A DNA stretch of 64,000 nucleotides from an uncultured Clostridia bacterium (lineage in GTDB: Bacteria; Bacillota; Clostridia; Oscillospirales; Acutalibacteraceae), in assembly GCA_947585745.1 (NCBI GenBank), contig CANPXF010000013.1:1-64000 (forward strand). The letters are read 5' to 3'. Both the position numbers and the translations under genes were made by a program. A model generated the notes under the pieces. The model saw only the letters and a list, made by a program, of their open reading frames with translations. It had not been told where the DNA came from and ran no database searches. Positions 48,097-57,669 of the stretch are shown one piece after another (the first letter of the stretch is position 1; the number at the start of each line of letters is the position of its first letter).

Positions 48097-48197
48097 TAAT
48101 GAGAATATAAAATTTTCAGTTAAAACAGGATATGGAAAAAACATCTTGTGATACGTTTTTTGGATAGTTCTGAAAATTTTAAAGTGAATATGAGAAA

Positions 48198-48764
48198 TTA
48201 TTTACGGAGTTTACGTTTTATTTTTTGCAGAATGTTATCAATCTTTTTCGGCGATGTGTTTGTCGTTTCAGCTATTTCTTTATAGGAAAATCCGCGCGTG
48301 TACATATCAAATACCTTTTTTTCATCAGAATTAAGCATAGAGTCGATGTGCTTAATAAGGGTTTTAAGATATTCTCTTTCAAGGACATAATCCTCGATAT
48401 TTTGCGTATCGTCGGTTTTGTCCTCGATACTTTCCATAGAAACTATATGTGATTTGGGTACCGCGCTTTTTGAATTACCCTTTTTTACAATATCGTTAAA
48501 GCGGTTTTTAGCGCATCTTGAGGCATAATTTTTAAACGACGCGTTTTTGCTTTCGTCATAGGTTTTTGCCGCAATAAGAAATGCCAGCAGACCTTCCTGA
48601 ACAAAATCCTGCGTTTCATAATTATCGGTACTGTATTTTGACGCTAATGAATAGAGAAGTTTAATATAACGTAAAGTAATTTCCTCAAAAGCTTTTTCAT
48701 CGCCTTTTTTTGAAAGCGCGGCAAGCGTCGAGTCGCTTAACGCGCTGTAGTTAGTTCCAATCAG
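48198..48764 (-). CDS. Sigma-70 family RNA polymerase sigma factor (SigH-like); apparent CTG (or ATT) start
   Basis: In-frame extension of the 79-aa track ORF: LSDSTLAALSKKGDEKAFEEITLRYIKLLYSLASKYSTDNYETQDFVQEGLLAFLIAAKTYDESKNASFKNYASRCAKNRFNDIVKKG...VFDMYTRGFSYKEIAETTNTSPKKIDNILQKIKRKLRK. Confidence 0.85.
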   Translation of the reverse strand: MIGTNYSALSDSTLAALSKKGDEKAFEEITLRYIKLLYSLASKYSTDNYETQDFVQEGLLAFLIAAKTYDESKNASFKNYASRCAKNRFNDIVKKGNSKSAVPKSHIVSMESIEDKTDDTQNIEDYVLEREYLKTLIKHIDSMLNSDEKKVFDMYTRGFSYKEIAETTNTSPKKIDNILQKIKRKLRK

Positions 48765-48915
48765 AGCCTACACCACCTTTACTGTATAATACAGCAAAAA
48801 AAATATTATGTCAAATTCACTAATTTTTTAAAATTCTATTGCTAAAACGTTCGTTCATATGATATACTCAATTTGTAATACAAATCAAATGTAACAGGAA
48901 ATTGAGGAAACGGAT

Positions 48916-50445
48916 ATGGTAGTAAAATGTAAAAGCTTTGGATTATTCGGAATAGACAGCTATCCTGTTGAGGTAGAGGTTTCTCTGTCAAAGGGGCAGG
49001 CGCTGTTTGATATGGTAGGCTTGCCCGATATTGCGGTAAAGGAAAGCAAAGACAGAGTAAGAAACGCGTTTAAAAATACGGGCTTTGATTTTCCGATTAC
49101 GAGAATTACCGTTAATCTCGCGCCTGCCGATTATAAAAAAGAAGGTCCCATTTATGACCTTCCCATATATATCGCACTGCTTAAAGCGACGGGGAATTTG
49201 AAAGCGGATACAGACGATTGCGCTTTTTTAGGCGAGCTTAGTTTATCAGGCGAGCTCAGGGCTGTAAACGGAATTTTGCCGATGACGATAAAAGCCAAGG
49301 AGTGCGGAATAAAAAGACTTTTTGTTCCTGCTGAAAATGCCGTTGAAGGCGCTGTTGTAGACGGAATAGACGTTTATCCCGTAGACAGCGTTTACAGCCT
49401 TGTTCAGTATTTTAGGGGAATTGAGGATATTACCCCTGCAAAGCCAAATTCCGAAGGCGAATCGGATTTCAGCGATATTCCCGATTTTTCACAAGTAAAA
49501 GGTCAGTACGAGGTAAAGCGCGCGCTTGAAATTGCCGCGGCGGGCGGTCATAATGTTCTGCTTATCGGACCTCCTGGTTCGGGAAAGAGTATGCTTGCAA
49601 AGCGTATGACGGGAATTTTACCCGATATGACGTTTGAGGAATCAATCGAAACTACAAAAATCCACTCAATCGCGGGAACTCTGCCAAAAGGCTCGCCGAT
49701 TGTAAAAATAAGGCCGTTTCGTGCGCCTCACCATACCGTTTCTCCCGTCGCTCTTAGCGGAGGCGGAGTTAAGGTGAAGCCCGGAGAGATTTCGCTTGCG
49801 AACAACGGAATTTTGTTTTTAGACGAACTGCCTGAATTTGGGAGAAAAACTATGGAGGTTTTGCGCCAGCCCTTAGAGGACGGAACGGTTACGGTTTCAC
49901 GCGCGAGCGGTAGGTATACATACCCCTGCAATATTATGCTTATTGCGGCGATGAACCCCTGTCCGTGCGGATATTTTAATCATCCAACCCGTAAATGTAC
50001 CTGCTCGGAAACCTCAATTCAGAGGTACCTCAACCGTGTATCGGGGCCGCTTATAGACCGTTTTGATATTCATATCGAGGTTCCGCCCGTAAATTACGAT
50101 GAGCTTTCGGATAAAACACGGGAGGAAAGCTCCGAAAATATAAAAAAGCGGGTAAATAAGGCGAGAGAAATTCAAAACGAGCGTTATGAAAACTCAAAAA
50201 CTACATGCAACGCGCGTATCAGCGACGCGGAATTTCAGGATTATTGCGCAATTTCCGACGAGGCGTCAAGACTGTTGAAATCCGCGTTTGAAACAATGGG
50301 ACTTTCCGCCAGAGCTTATAACCGTATTTTAAAGGTTTCGCGCACTATAGCCGACTTGGCGGGGAGTGAAGCTATCAAATCGGTACATATCGCCGAGGCT
50401 GTGCAGTACCGAAGTCTTGACCGCAAATACTGGAATAAAATTTGA
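48916..50445 (+). CDS. YifB/ComM-family Mg-chelatase-like AAA ATPase
   Basis: GQALFDMVGLPDIAVKESKDRVRNA; LIGPPGSGKSMLAKRM; AAMNPCPCGYFNHPTRKCTC. Confidence 0.95.
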   Translation: MVVKCKSFGLFGIDSYPVEVEVSLSKGQALFDMVGLPDIAVKESKDRVRNAFKNTGFDFPITRITVNLAPADYKKEGPIYDLPIYIALLKATGNLKADTDDCAFLGELSLSGELRAVNGILPMTIKAKECGIKRLFVPAENAVEGAVVDGIDVYPVDSVYSLVQYFRGIEDITPAKPNSEGESDFSDIPDFSQVKGQYEVKRALEIAAAGGHNVLLIGPPGSGKSMLAKRMTGILPDMTFEESIETTKIHSIAGTLPKGSPIVKIRPFRAPHHTVSPVALSGGGVKVKPGEISLANNGILFLDELPEFGRKTMEVLRQPLEDGTVTVSRASGRYTYPCNIMLIAAMNPCPCGYFNHPTRKCTCSETSIQRYLNRVSGPLIDRFDIHIEVPPVNYDELSDKTREESSENIKKRVNKAREIQNERYENSKTTCNARISDAEFQDYCAISDEASRLLKSAFETMGLSARAYNRILKVSRTIADLAGSEAIKSVHIAEAVQYRSLDRKYWNKI

Positions 50446-50525
50446 TTGTCCGGGTTAATCCGCGCGGTTCATATTTTATAAATTTTTCATCAAAAAATTT
50501 ATATCTCACTTAATATAACAAAAGC

Positions 50526-50558
50526 AAAAGTTTCCGACAAAATCGGAAACTTTTATTT
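50526..50558. terminator. Terminator between convergent genes
   Basis: AAAAGTTTCCGA/TCGGAAACTTTT. Confidence 0.8.
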
Positions 50559-50569
50559 TATGCTTTATT

Positions 50570-51427
50570 TTAATACTCGTTCAAAAAATTATAAGCGGTA
50601 CCGTTCTTTTTATATGCGATTACCGCGTCTAAGCTTACGTTGTGCATACTGTTAAAAATATTTGCCTCAACATTCGGATTTGTCTTTTTTAAGGACTTAA
50701 TAAGTTCTTTAGTTTCCTCCCGCTTTGAGGACGACGGTTTATTGCTGTTTTGACGGCTTAACTCATCTGTAAAACGGCAGGCGCACTGAATGAATTTGAG
50801 GTTATTAAAGTCGCGCCACGCCTTAATATCGTCCTCACGGATATAATACATCGGTCTTATAAGCTCCATACCCTCATAGTTTTTGCTTTTAAGCTTCGGC
50901 ATCATTGTTTGAATTTGACCGCCCCACAGCATACTCATAAGTATTGTTTCTATTACGTCGTCAAAATGATGACCGAGGGCGATTTTATTGCATCCGAGCT
51001 CCCTGGCTTTTTTATAAAGATGTCCGCGCCTCATTCTCGCGCATAGATAACAGGGATTTTTTTCAATATTAAAGACCGAGTTAAATATAGAGGTTTCATA
51101 TACGGTTATGGGAATCCCCATACTTTCAGCGTTTTTCTCAACAGTAAGTCTGTTTATTTCGTTGTAACCGGGGTCCATTACAAGAAATATGAGCTCAAAC
51201 GGAAATTTGTTATGGCGTTTAAGCTCCTGGAAAAGCTTTGCCATAAGCATTGAGTCCTTGCCTCCCGATATGCAGACGGCGATTTTATCGTTCGGTTTTA
51301 TCATATCATATTCGACTATCGCTTTAGTAAAACGGCTGAACAGTTTTTCCTTAAAACATCGTTTTTTAGTAATAGAGTTTTCTATTTCCTTTATTCTTTT
51401 TTGATTTGAAATTTCAATCTCGCTCAT
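50570..51427 (-). CDS. TtcA-like tRNA 2-thiolation ATP-PPase
   Basis: SGGKDSMLMAKLF PP-loop; CYLCARMRRGHLYKKA; LGHHFDDVIETILM. Confidence 0.9.
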   Translation of the reverse strand: MSEIEISNQKRIKEIENSITKKRCFKEKLFSRFTKAIVEYDMIKPNDKIAVCISGGKDSMLMAKLFQELKRHNKFPFELIFLVMDPGYNEINRLTVEKNAESMGIPITVYETSIFNSVFNIEKNPCYLCARMRRGHLYKKARELGCNKIALGHHFDDVIETILMSMLWGGQIQTMMPKLKSKNYEGMELIRPMYYIREDDIKAWRDFNNLKFIQCACRFTDELSRQNSNKPSSSKREETKELIKSLKKTNPNVEANIFNSMHNVSLDAVIAYKKNGTAYNFLNEY

Positions 51428-51622
51428 TTTTTCATCTCCGTATTAAAAACTAAACTGATTATATCATATATAACATAGTTTTCACTGTCAATTAAAAAAT
51501 AAAGTGATTTTAAAAATTTTTCGTTGAAAAAACAGCTTATGCGCAAAATTTAATAATAATATATAGATTATTGAAAAATAAAGTATTATAATAAAGGTAC
51601 TTTAAAATCAAGGAGAAAAAAG

Positions 51623-52438
51623 ATGAAAAAGAAAGAAAAGGAACTCTTAAACCCTAACCTTACATCTAATCAGAAGCTATACGGCAACAGCTCCGCTCTG
51701 TCCGCCGATTTGGGCGCGATATCGGAGGAAATGGCGCTGAATGTGTTTAATCAGACAAAGGAGCTTATGGGTACTGTTGTCGGATATAAAGAGCTTATGA
51801 TGATGTACACCTGCGCGATAAAAGAGGTTCGTACAAAATTTGAGGTTCTTAATACCGAATTTAATACGCGCTATCAGCGCAACCCGATAAGCTATATTAC
51901 AACAAGGCTCAAAAGGACCGCAAGTATAGTTGAAAAATTGAGAAAACAGGGAGAAGATTTTTCAATAAATAATATTGAGAAAAAGCTTAACGATGTGGCG
52001 GGAATACGTGTTGTCTGTTCATATATTGATGATATTTACATCATCGCCGACGCGCTTATCAGGCAGGACGACATAACGCTTATAGAGCGCAAGGACTATA
52101 TTTCATCTCCAAAGCAGAACGGCTACAGAAGTCTGCACCTTATCGTAGAAGTTCCCGTGTTTTTCGCGGAGGTTAAAAAACCGATGAGAGTGGAGGTTCA
52201 AATCAGGACGATGGCTATGGATTTTTGGGCGAGCTTGGAGCATCAGCTGAAATACAAGCACGAAATTCCCAATCAGGACTTTATTGTTTCAGAGCTTTCT
52301 GAATGCGCGCGGAAAATTTCGGAAACTGATTATAAAATGCTTGAGATACGCAGACAAATCGAGAGCTTGAGCGACGCCCCGAGCGAGGACGATATTCTAA
52401 TAGAAAAAATCAGCAGGTTGGATTTTCGGGTAGATTAA
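51623..52438 (+). CDS. GTP pyrophosphokinase family small alarmone synthetase (RelQ-type)
   Basis: KKLNDVAGIRVVCSYIDDIYIIAD; PKQNGYRSLHLIVEVPV; RVEVQIRTMAMDFWASLEHQLKYK. Confidence 0.93.
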   Translation: MKKKEKELLNPNLTSNQKLYGNSSALSADLGAISEEMALNVFNQTKELMGTVVGYKELMMMYTCAIKEVRTKFEVLNTEFNTRYQRNPISYITTRLKRTASIVEKLRKQGEDFSINNIEKKLNDVAGIRVVCSYIDDIYIIADALIRQDDITLIERKDYISSPKQNGYRSLHLIVEVPVFFAEVKKPMRVEVQIRTMAMDFWASLEHQLKYKHEIPNQDFIVSELSECARKISETDYKMLEIRRQIESLSDAPSEDDILIEKISRLDFRVD

Positions 52439-52489
52439 AAAATTTTTATAAAATACAGGCTTTTTTATATTAACAACAGAAAAAATCAA

Positions 52490-52521
52490 TTGTAAACTAA
52501 TATGAGAAATTTGGTTGACAA
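52490..52521. promoter_or_regulatory. BirA operator-like inverted repeat upstream of bioY
   Basis: TTGTAAACT - 14 nt - GGTTGACAA, overlapping the -35 box. Confidence 0.75.
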
Positions 52522-52543
52522 TTAACTTGAAATATTTTATAAT
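52515..52543 (+). promoter_or_regulatory. Consensus sigma-A promoter of bioY
   Basis: TTGACA - 17 nt - TATAAT. Confidence 0.88.
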
Positions 52544-52573
52544 AAACTCCGAAATAAAAATCGGAGGAAATCT

Positions 52574-53134
52574 ATGAGTGAAAACAGATATGGAACAAAG
52601 TCGGGCAGTGCGCTGTATTTGGTCTATGTGGCTATGTTTACCGCAATAATAACAATCTGCTCACAGCTTCAAATCCCGACCGCGATACCGTTTACCCTGC
52701 AAACGCTTGGTGTTTTTGTAACAGGAGGACTACTCGGCTGGAAACGAGCTACTATGAGTGTGTTGGTTTATATTCTGCTCGGACTTGCAGGCGTTCCCGT
52801 ATTTGCGGGATTTACAAGCGGAGCGGGAATACTTTTCGGTCCGACGGGCGGATATATTATAGGGTTTATTTTTACCGCGCTTATTGTAGGAGTTTCTGCT
52901 GATAAATTCGGGAAAAAGCTGTGGGTGCTTGCCGTTTCAATGACGCTCGGAATGTTGGTATGTTATATTTTCGGCACCGTATGGTTTATGGTGATCTATA
53001 ATACATCTGTTGGTGAAATGAGCCTGATTACTGCGCTTGGAATGTGCGTTGTTCCGTATATTCCTTTTGATATTTTAAAAATAATCGCCGCTGTTATATT
53101 GGTGAACCGTCTTGAAAAAATTATCAAACTGTAA
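52574..53134 (+). CDS. bioY: Biotin transporter BioY
   Basis: QIPTAIPFTLQTLGVFVTGGLLGWKRATMSVLVYILLGLAGVPVFAGFTSGAGILFGPTGGYIIGF. Confidence 0.95.
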   Translation: MSENRYGTKSGSALYLVYVAMFTAIITICSQLQIPTAIPFTLQTLGVFVTGGLLGWKRATMSVLVYILLGLAGVPVFAGFTSGAGILFGPTGGYIIGFIFTALIVGVSADKFGKKLWVLAVSMTLGMLVCYIFGTVWFMVIYNTSVGEMSLITALGMCVVPYIPFDILKIIAAVILVNRLEKIIKL

Positions 53135-53495
53135 TCTTAGACCTCACCACAGCCTCTGTATTCACTTTTTTAGGGGTAAAGGCTATAGTGATGAATTTGT
53201 AAGCTCGATGTCGGAAATAATTTATTTTTTAAATTCAGAAAATCCGCCTGTAACTCTTGTCTGCGGATGTGACATTATCTGCGAAAGCTGTCCGAATAAT
53301 GTTGGCGGATTTTGCTTAGAGTGTGAAAAGGTGAGGAAATTTGACGGAAACTGCCTTAGAGAATACGGTTTAAACGAGGGAGAAAAAATCCGTTGGCTTG
53401 ACTTGAAGGAGCTTGCACAAAAACGTATAATTAATGAAAACAAATTAAAATCCGTCTGTAAAAATTGCAGTTGGATACATATTTGCAATTCATAA
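53112..53495 (+). CDS. DUF1284 domain-containing Cys-rich protein
   Basis: LRPHHSLCIHFFRGKGYSDEFV...VTLVCGCDIICESCPNNVGGFC. Confidence 0.88.
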   Translation: MKKLSNCNLRPHHSLCIHFFRGKGYSDEFVSSMSEIIYFLNSENPPVTLVCGCDIICESCPNNVGGFCLECEKVRKFDGNCLREYGLNEGEKIRWLDLKELAQKRIINENKLKSVCKNCSWIHICNS

Positions 53496-53498
53496 ACT

Positions 53499-53540
53499 AA
53501 CCGATAAATCAGTAAATTTCTTTTACTGATTTATCGGTTA
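53499..53540 (+). terminator. Long-stem terminator
   Basis: AACCGATAAATCAGTAAA / TTTACTGATTTATCGGTT. Confidence 0.7.
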
Positions 53541-53722
53541 CATTTTGTTACAATACCTAAATTTCCATATATAATGGCAATTTATTTGGACAGATGATAT
53601 ATTATTAGAAAATTCTTGAAAAAATACTTGAAATTTATTACAGTATTTGTTATAATTATTACAGTTTTGTTACAAACAGTAAATATCACTCCCGATGTAC
53701 GGGAATGGAGGTATATATTATA

Positions 53723-55279
53723 ATGAATTTTGTAAAAAAGAATCTTAAAAAAATCGTTTCAATAGCTTTGGCGGTTTTAATTCTTACTTCAATTTGTGTT
53801 GTGGGTTCTTTAAGCCCGAACGCGAGCGGTACCGGCGCGGGACTTGCAGAGTGGGCGCTTAACGCCTATAACAGCGGTTGGAAATATGTCTACGGCGGTT
53901 CGTCCGCGGGCGCGGTCGACTGCTCGGGACTTATCTACTCTTATTGTGGTGGTGCGAGAGTCGGTACAGACCAGCTCAATTCCGCCACGGAAAGCGGTAA
54001 TGTAAGCGCGGGTATTCCGCGTGTTCACGGTCTCGGACTTTATCAGCCCGGACACGTTGGCGTATATGTGGGCAACGGTATGGCGGTTGACGCGCGTAAT
54101 GAACAGTACGGGGTATGTTATGAGTCAACAGCTACAAAATCCTGGACAAAGTGGTTTAAGCTTTCCGCCGTTACCTATATTAACAACGGCTGGGAAAAGT
54201 TTAACGGAAATTATTATTACTATGAAAACGGACAGTATCTTGTAAATACAAGCCGTACAATAGGCGGAGAAAGCTACAGCTTTTCATCATCGGGTATTGC
54301 TGACAGGACTCCCGATAATATGGATTCAAAGGCAAGCAAGGGCGGTTCTTCAGATTCGGGTAAATCATCGTCAAAAGCCGAAAATAAATCCTCCTCACAA
54401 AGCAGTCCGTCAGTCTTAAAATTCGGCTCGAGCGGTGACGCCGTAACAAAGCTTCAGAACAGACTGACAGAATTAGGATTTTACAGCGACGCTGTAACGG
54501 GTTATTTCGGCGAGGCAACTCAAGCGGCTTATAAGGAATTTCAGAAAGCCGCAGGCGTAACCGTTGACGGAATTGCGGGGGAGAGCGACCTTGAAATTCT
54601 CTACTCGGACGACGCTCCCACAGCTGATTCAGAAGATGAAAATTCAAAAGACGAGGACGACGGAACGCTTGAACTCGGCGACGAGGGCGATGAGGTAGAA
54701 AAAGTTCAGCAAAAGCTTGAGGAGCTGAAATATTTTAACGAAATGTGTACAGGCTATTTCGGCGAAATTACTGAAAGAGCCGTTAAGGAATTTCAGGAGG
54801 ACAACTCTATTGATACAACGGGTATAGTCGGAGAGCTTACTATGGACGCGCTCTTTGACGAGGCAACTCCCGATAATCCCGATTATGTCGATGAAACGGA
54901 AAATTCAGAAAGTGAGCAGAATACAGAGCCCGCGACAGCTCCGACGACTGAAAGCGTAAAAGCTGAAAATGAAGAAAGCGCTCTCACGAAAAACGCAAAG
55001 GCGAATGTTGAAATCGCCCAAAAGGTTATAGTTAAAACTAACAGAATAAGTAAAAAGGCGCTCGCGGGAGTTAACGACGACAAAACCGACACAAAGACAG
55101 CGTCAATCTCAACATCAGATGAAAAGAATACAAACTTTATCCTTTGGATGCTTATTGTGCTTGGAGTTGTTGCGATAGTAAGCGGATTGACGTTTACATT
55201 TAACAAAAGACGTACCGCCTACAGCGGAGCTCATACTAAGTCTAAGAGAAAAGACAATGTTACCGTAAGATATTGGTAA
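53723..55279 (+). CDS. Secreted NlpC/P60 (C40) peptidase with two peptidoglycan-binding domains and C-terminal TM
   Basis: VDCSGLIYSYCGG...PGHVGVYVGNG; two SSGDAVTKLQNRLTELGFYSDAVTGYFGEATQAAYKEFQ-like repeats; TM FILWMLIVLGVVAIVSGLTF. Confidence 0.93.
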   Translation: MNFVKKNLKKIVSIALAVLILTSICVVGSLSPNASGTGAGLAEWALNAYNSGWKYVYGGSSAGAVDCSGLIYSYCGGARVGTDQLNSATESGNVSAGIPRVHGLGLYQPGHVGVYVGNGMAVDARNEQYGVCYESTATKSWTKWFKLSAVTYINNGWEKFNGNYYYYENGQYLVNTSRTIGGESYSFSSSGIADRTPDNMDSKASKGGSSDSGKSSSKAENKSSSQSSPSVLKFGSSGDAVTKLQNRLTELGFYSDAVTGYFGEATQAAYKEFQKAAGVTVDGIAGESDLEILYSDDAPTADSEDENSKDEDDGTLELGDEGDEVEKVQQKLEELKYFNEMCTGYFGEITERAVKEFQEDNSIDTTGIVGELTMDALFDEATPDNPDYVDETENSESEQNTEPATAPTTESVKAENEESALTKNAKANVEIAQKVIVKTNRISKKALAGVNDDKTDTKTASISTSDEKNTNFILWMLIVLGVVAIVSGLTFTFNKRRTAYSGAHTKSKRKDNVTVRYW

Positions 55280-55294
55280 AAATTTCATTAAAAA

Positions 55295-55318
55295 AGGCGC
55301 TTAATAAGCGCCTTTTTT
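55295..55318 (+). terminator. Rho-independent terminator
   Basis: AAGGCGCTTAATAAGCGCCTTTTTT. Confidence 0.85.
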
Positions 55319-55370
55319 GGTGTTCTCCTGAACGATATACATTAAAGTTATTGGATAATTTAAAGTTGTA

Positions 55371-56363
55371 TTATTTTTTTATTTTATTAATTATCATTTC
55401 ACTTATAAAACGAAGAATTTCAGCAAGTATAAAAGATAATAGTAAGAGTAAGAATACGGCTAATGATTTATTCGGAATAATATCTGTTATAATAAAGAGG
55501 TCTACAAACATATAATGAACAATATAGATATAATATGAGATTGAGTCTAAGTGCATAATGATGTTGCTTTTAGCAATTTTCTCGAATTGTCTTTCAAATT
55601 TTTTGTAAATCAGTCTAAATGTAAGAAAAATCCAAATCGCTAAAATATTATGACTAAATGATACAACTATATGTTCATATAAAATTGTGCTATCGTAATA
55701 ATGCTTGCAAAATAAACGTAATCCTATTGATAAAACCATAATAATTGTCAATATTACAAAGCTTTTTGTAGAGTTGGTATTATCAAAATATTTTGAATAA
55801 AAATATCCTGCAAAATAAATTAGCGGTAACGCTAAGTATATACCTAAGAAAGGTAAAATTAGGGATATTATAAAAAAAATAAATAAGAAAAAAACAGCGG
55901 AAAATTTTTTATTTGTTTTCCGATAGAAATGGGATATAGGAATTGTTAACAAATAACATACCATTAATATAGTTATAAACCAAAAATGGCCTGTTCCTGG
56001 ATAATTATAAAATGATAAAAAACCAAAAATATCATCAATGCCTTGCAAGCAAAAAATATATGCTAAAGAATCCATATACCCATCGTGAATAGAAGCTATA
56101 TTGCAATATATGACAATAGGCAAAACATATATAAAAATGGGAATTATAATTCTAATATATCTATTATAAATCCAACTGCCATAGTTTTTTATATTTTTTT
56201 TACCATAAAGATAACCGGATATTAATAAAAAAATTTGCACTCCTATATTTAAGAATTGGGCAAGAGACGATATTCCTATTAGTGAGGAGATGTGACAGGC
56301 AAGTATGGAAAACATTGCAAATACCCGCAATAATGATATTGAATAATCGTAATCTTTGTACAT
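55371..56363 (-). CDS. Acyltransferase 3 family membrane protein
   Basis: YSISLLRVFAMFSILACHISSLIG...NIGVQIFLLISGYLYG. Confidence 0.85.
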   Translation of the reverse strand: MYKDYDYSISLLRVFAMFSILACHISSLIGISSLAQFLNIGVQIFLLISGYLYGKKNIKNYGSWIYNRYIRIIIPIFIYVLPIVIYCNIASIHDGYMDSLAYIFCLQGIDDIFGFLSFYNYPGTGHFWFITILMVCYLLTIPISHFYRKTNKKFSAVFFLFIFFIISLILPFLGIYLALPLIYFAGYFYSKYFDNTNSTKSFVILTIIMVLSIGLRLFCKHYYDSTILYEHIVVSFSHNILAIWIFLTFRLIYKKFERQFEKIAKSNIIMHLDSISYYIYIVHYMFVDLFIITDIIPNKSLAVFLLLLLSFILAEILRFISEMIINKIKK

Positions 56364-56483
56364 AAATTCACCTGCTATTCGTTATAATTAATTTGGAATG
56401 GTATATTTAAAGCTTTATTTAATTTGGTGTGTATTTGAATGTTGATTTAATAAAGTAAACGAAACAATTTTCAAAATTTTTAC

Positions 56484-56526
56484 AGCCAATCGTTTTGGAG
56501 TTATCCTTTTAACGATTGGCTTTTGT
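56484..56526 (+). terminator. Hairpin AGCCAATCGTT...AACGATTGGCT + TTTTG
   Basis: Inverted repeat; near-copy at 58874..58910. Confidence 0.65.
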
Positions 56527-56614
56527 TTTAAGTATTTTTAATTATCTGCGAAACTTGTTTAATTTTACCGAATAGTTCCAGATTTTACCGTGACTATACT
56601 AAAGGATTAAAGTG

Positions 56615-56643
56615 TTAACGGTCGCTTATTGGTATAATAAGCG
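56615..56643 (+). repeat. Left putative recombination site: TTAACGGTCGCTTATT-GGTAT-AATAAGCG
   Basis: Near-identical to 57641..57669 except inverted 5-bp core. Confidence 0.88.
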
Positions 56644-56723
56644 TACAATTTTTATATATTTTACAATATTTTTTCTGCTTTTGTCAATATATAAAGAAAT
56701 ACTTATTTTTAAGAGGTAATTTT

Positions 56724-57644
56724 ATGATTAATTCAACGCAAAAATTGATGACTTTGGGTGTATTAAGTAAAGAATGGTTAAATTTTAATCAAAATATATT
56801 AAAAAGAAGTACATTACAAACATATAAATATATGGTTAACAAACATATACTTTTAAAATCCATATCAAGTTGTTCAATTGATAAAATAGACACAGATGAT
56901 TTAATTAAGTACACCAACGAACTGCTTGAAAACAGCCTAAGTCCGAAAACTGTAAACAGTGTTTTATTAACTTTAAATTCAATATTTAAGTATGGAAAGC
57001 TCAAGTATAATTTTAAACCTCCATATATCCAATATGTCCGCGAGAAAAAAGTGAAAACAAGAGTATTGTCAGTATCAGAACAAAAAATTCTTGAAGAAAA
57101 TCTTAGAAATAATTTCGATAATTTTAAGCTTGGTATTTTATTCGCTTTATATACCGGTGTAAGAATAGGAGAACTGTGTGCACTAAAGTGGGGAGATATT
57201 AAATTAGGAACCGTAAAAATTGATAAAACAATGTATAGATTAAAAGATGATAATGGAAAGAGCAGTATTTTTATAAATGAACCTAAAACATCAAATTCAA
57301 ACAGATTAATTCCTTTACCTGATTTTTTAATTGAAATTGTCGAGAAATACAGAAAAAGAGATGGGGTTTTCTTTCTTTCAAATAAACAGTTATGTTATAT
57401 TGAACCCCGATTAATGCAAAAAAAGTTTAAGAAAATTATTGAAATGTGCGGTCTGAAAGGAGTAACCTTTCATACTTTACGGCACACCTTTGCTACAAGA
57501 TGTATTGAATGTGGTTTTGATGCTAAAACACTCAGTGAAATTTTAGGGCACGCCGATGTGAAAACAACATTAAACAGGTATGTACACTCATCATTAGAAT
57601 TAAAGAAAAATAGTATGAATATGTTGTCTGATATTGCAGTTTAA
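56724..57644 (+). CDS. Tyrosine-type site-specific recombinase/integrase
   Basis: YTGVRIGELCALKWGDI; HTLRHTFATRCIECGFDAKTLSEILGHADVKTTLNRYVH (R..HxxR..H..Y all present). Confidence 0.95.
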   Translation: MINSTQKLMTLGVLSKEWLNFNQNILKRSTLQTYKYMVNKHILLKSISSCSIDKIDTDDLIKYTNELLENSLSPKTVNSVLLTLNSIFKYGKLKYNFKPPYIQYVREKKVKTRVLSVSEQKILEENLRNNFDNFKLGILFALYTGVRIGELCALKWGDIKLGTVKIDKTMYRLKDDNGKSSIFINEPKTSNSNRLIPLPDFLIEIVEKYRKRDGVFFLSNKQLCYIEPRLMQKKFKKIIEMCGLKGVTFHTLRHTFATRCIECGFDAKTLSEILGHADVKTTLNRYVHSSLELKKNSMNMLSDIAV

Positions 57645-57669
57645 CGGTCGCTTATTATACCAATAAGCG
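57641..57669 (+). repeat. Right putative recombination site: TTAACGGTCGCTTATT-ATACC-AATAAGCG
   Basis: Core is reverse complement of the left core; begins within the recombinase stop codon region. Confidence 0.88.
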
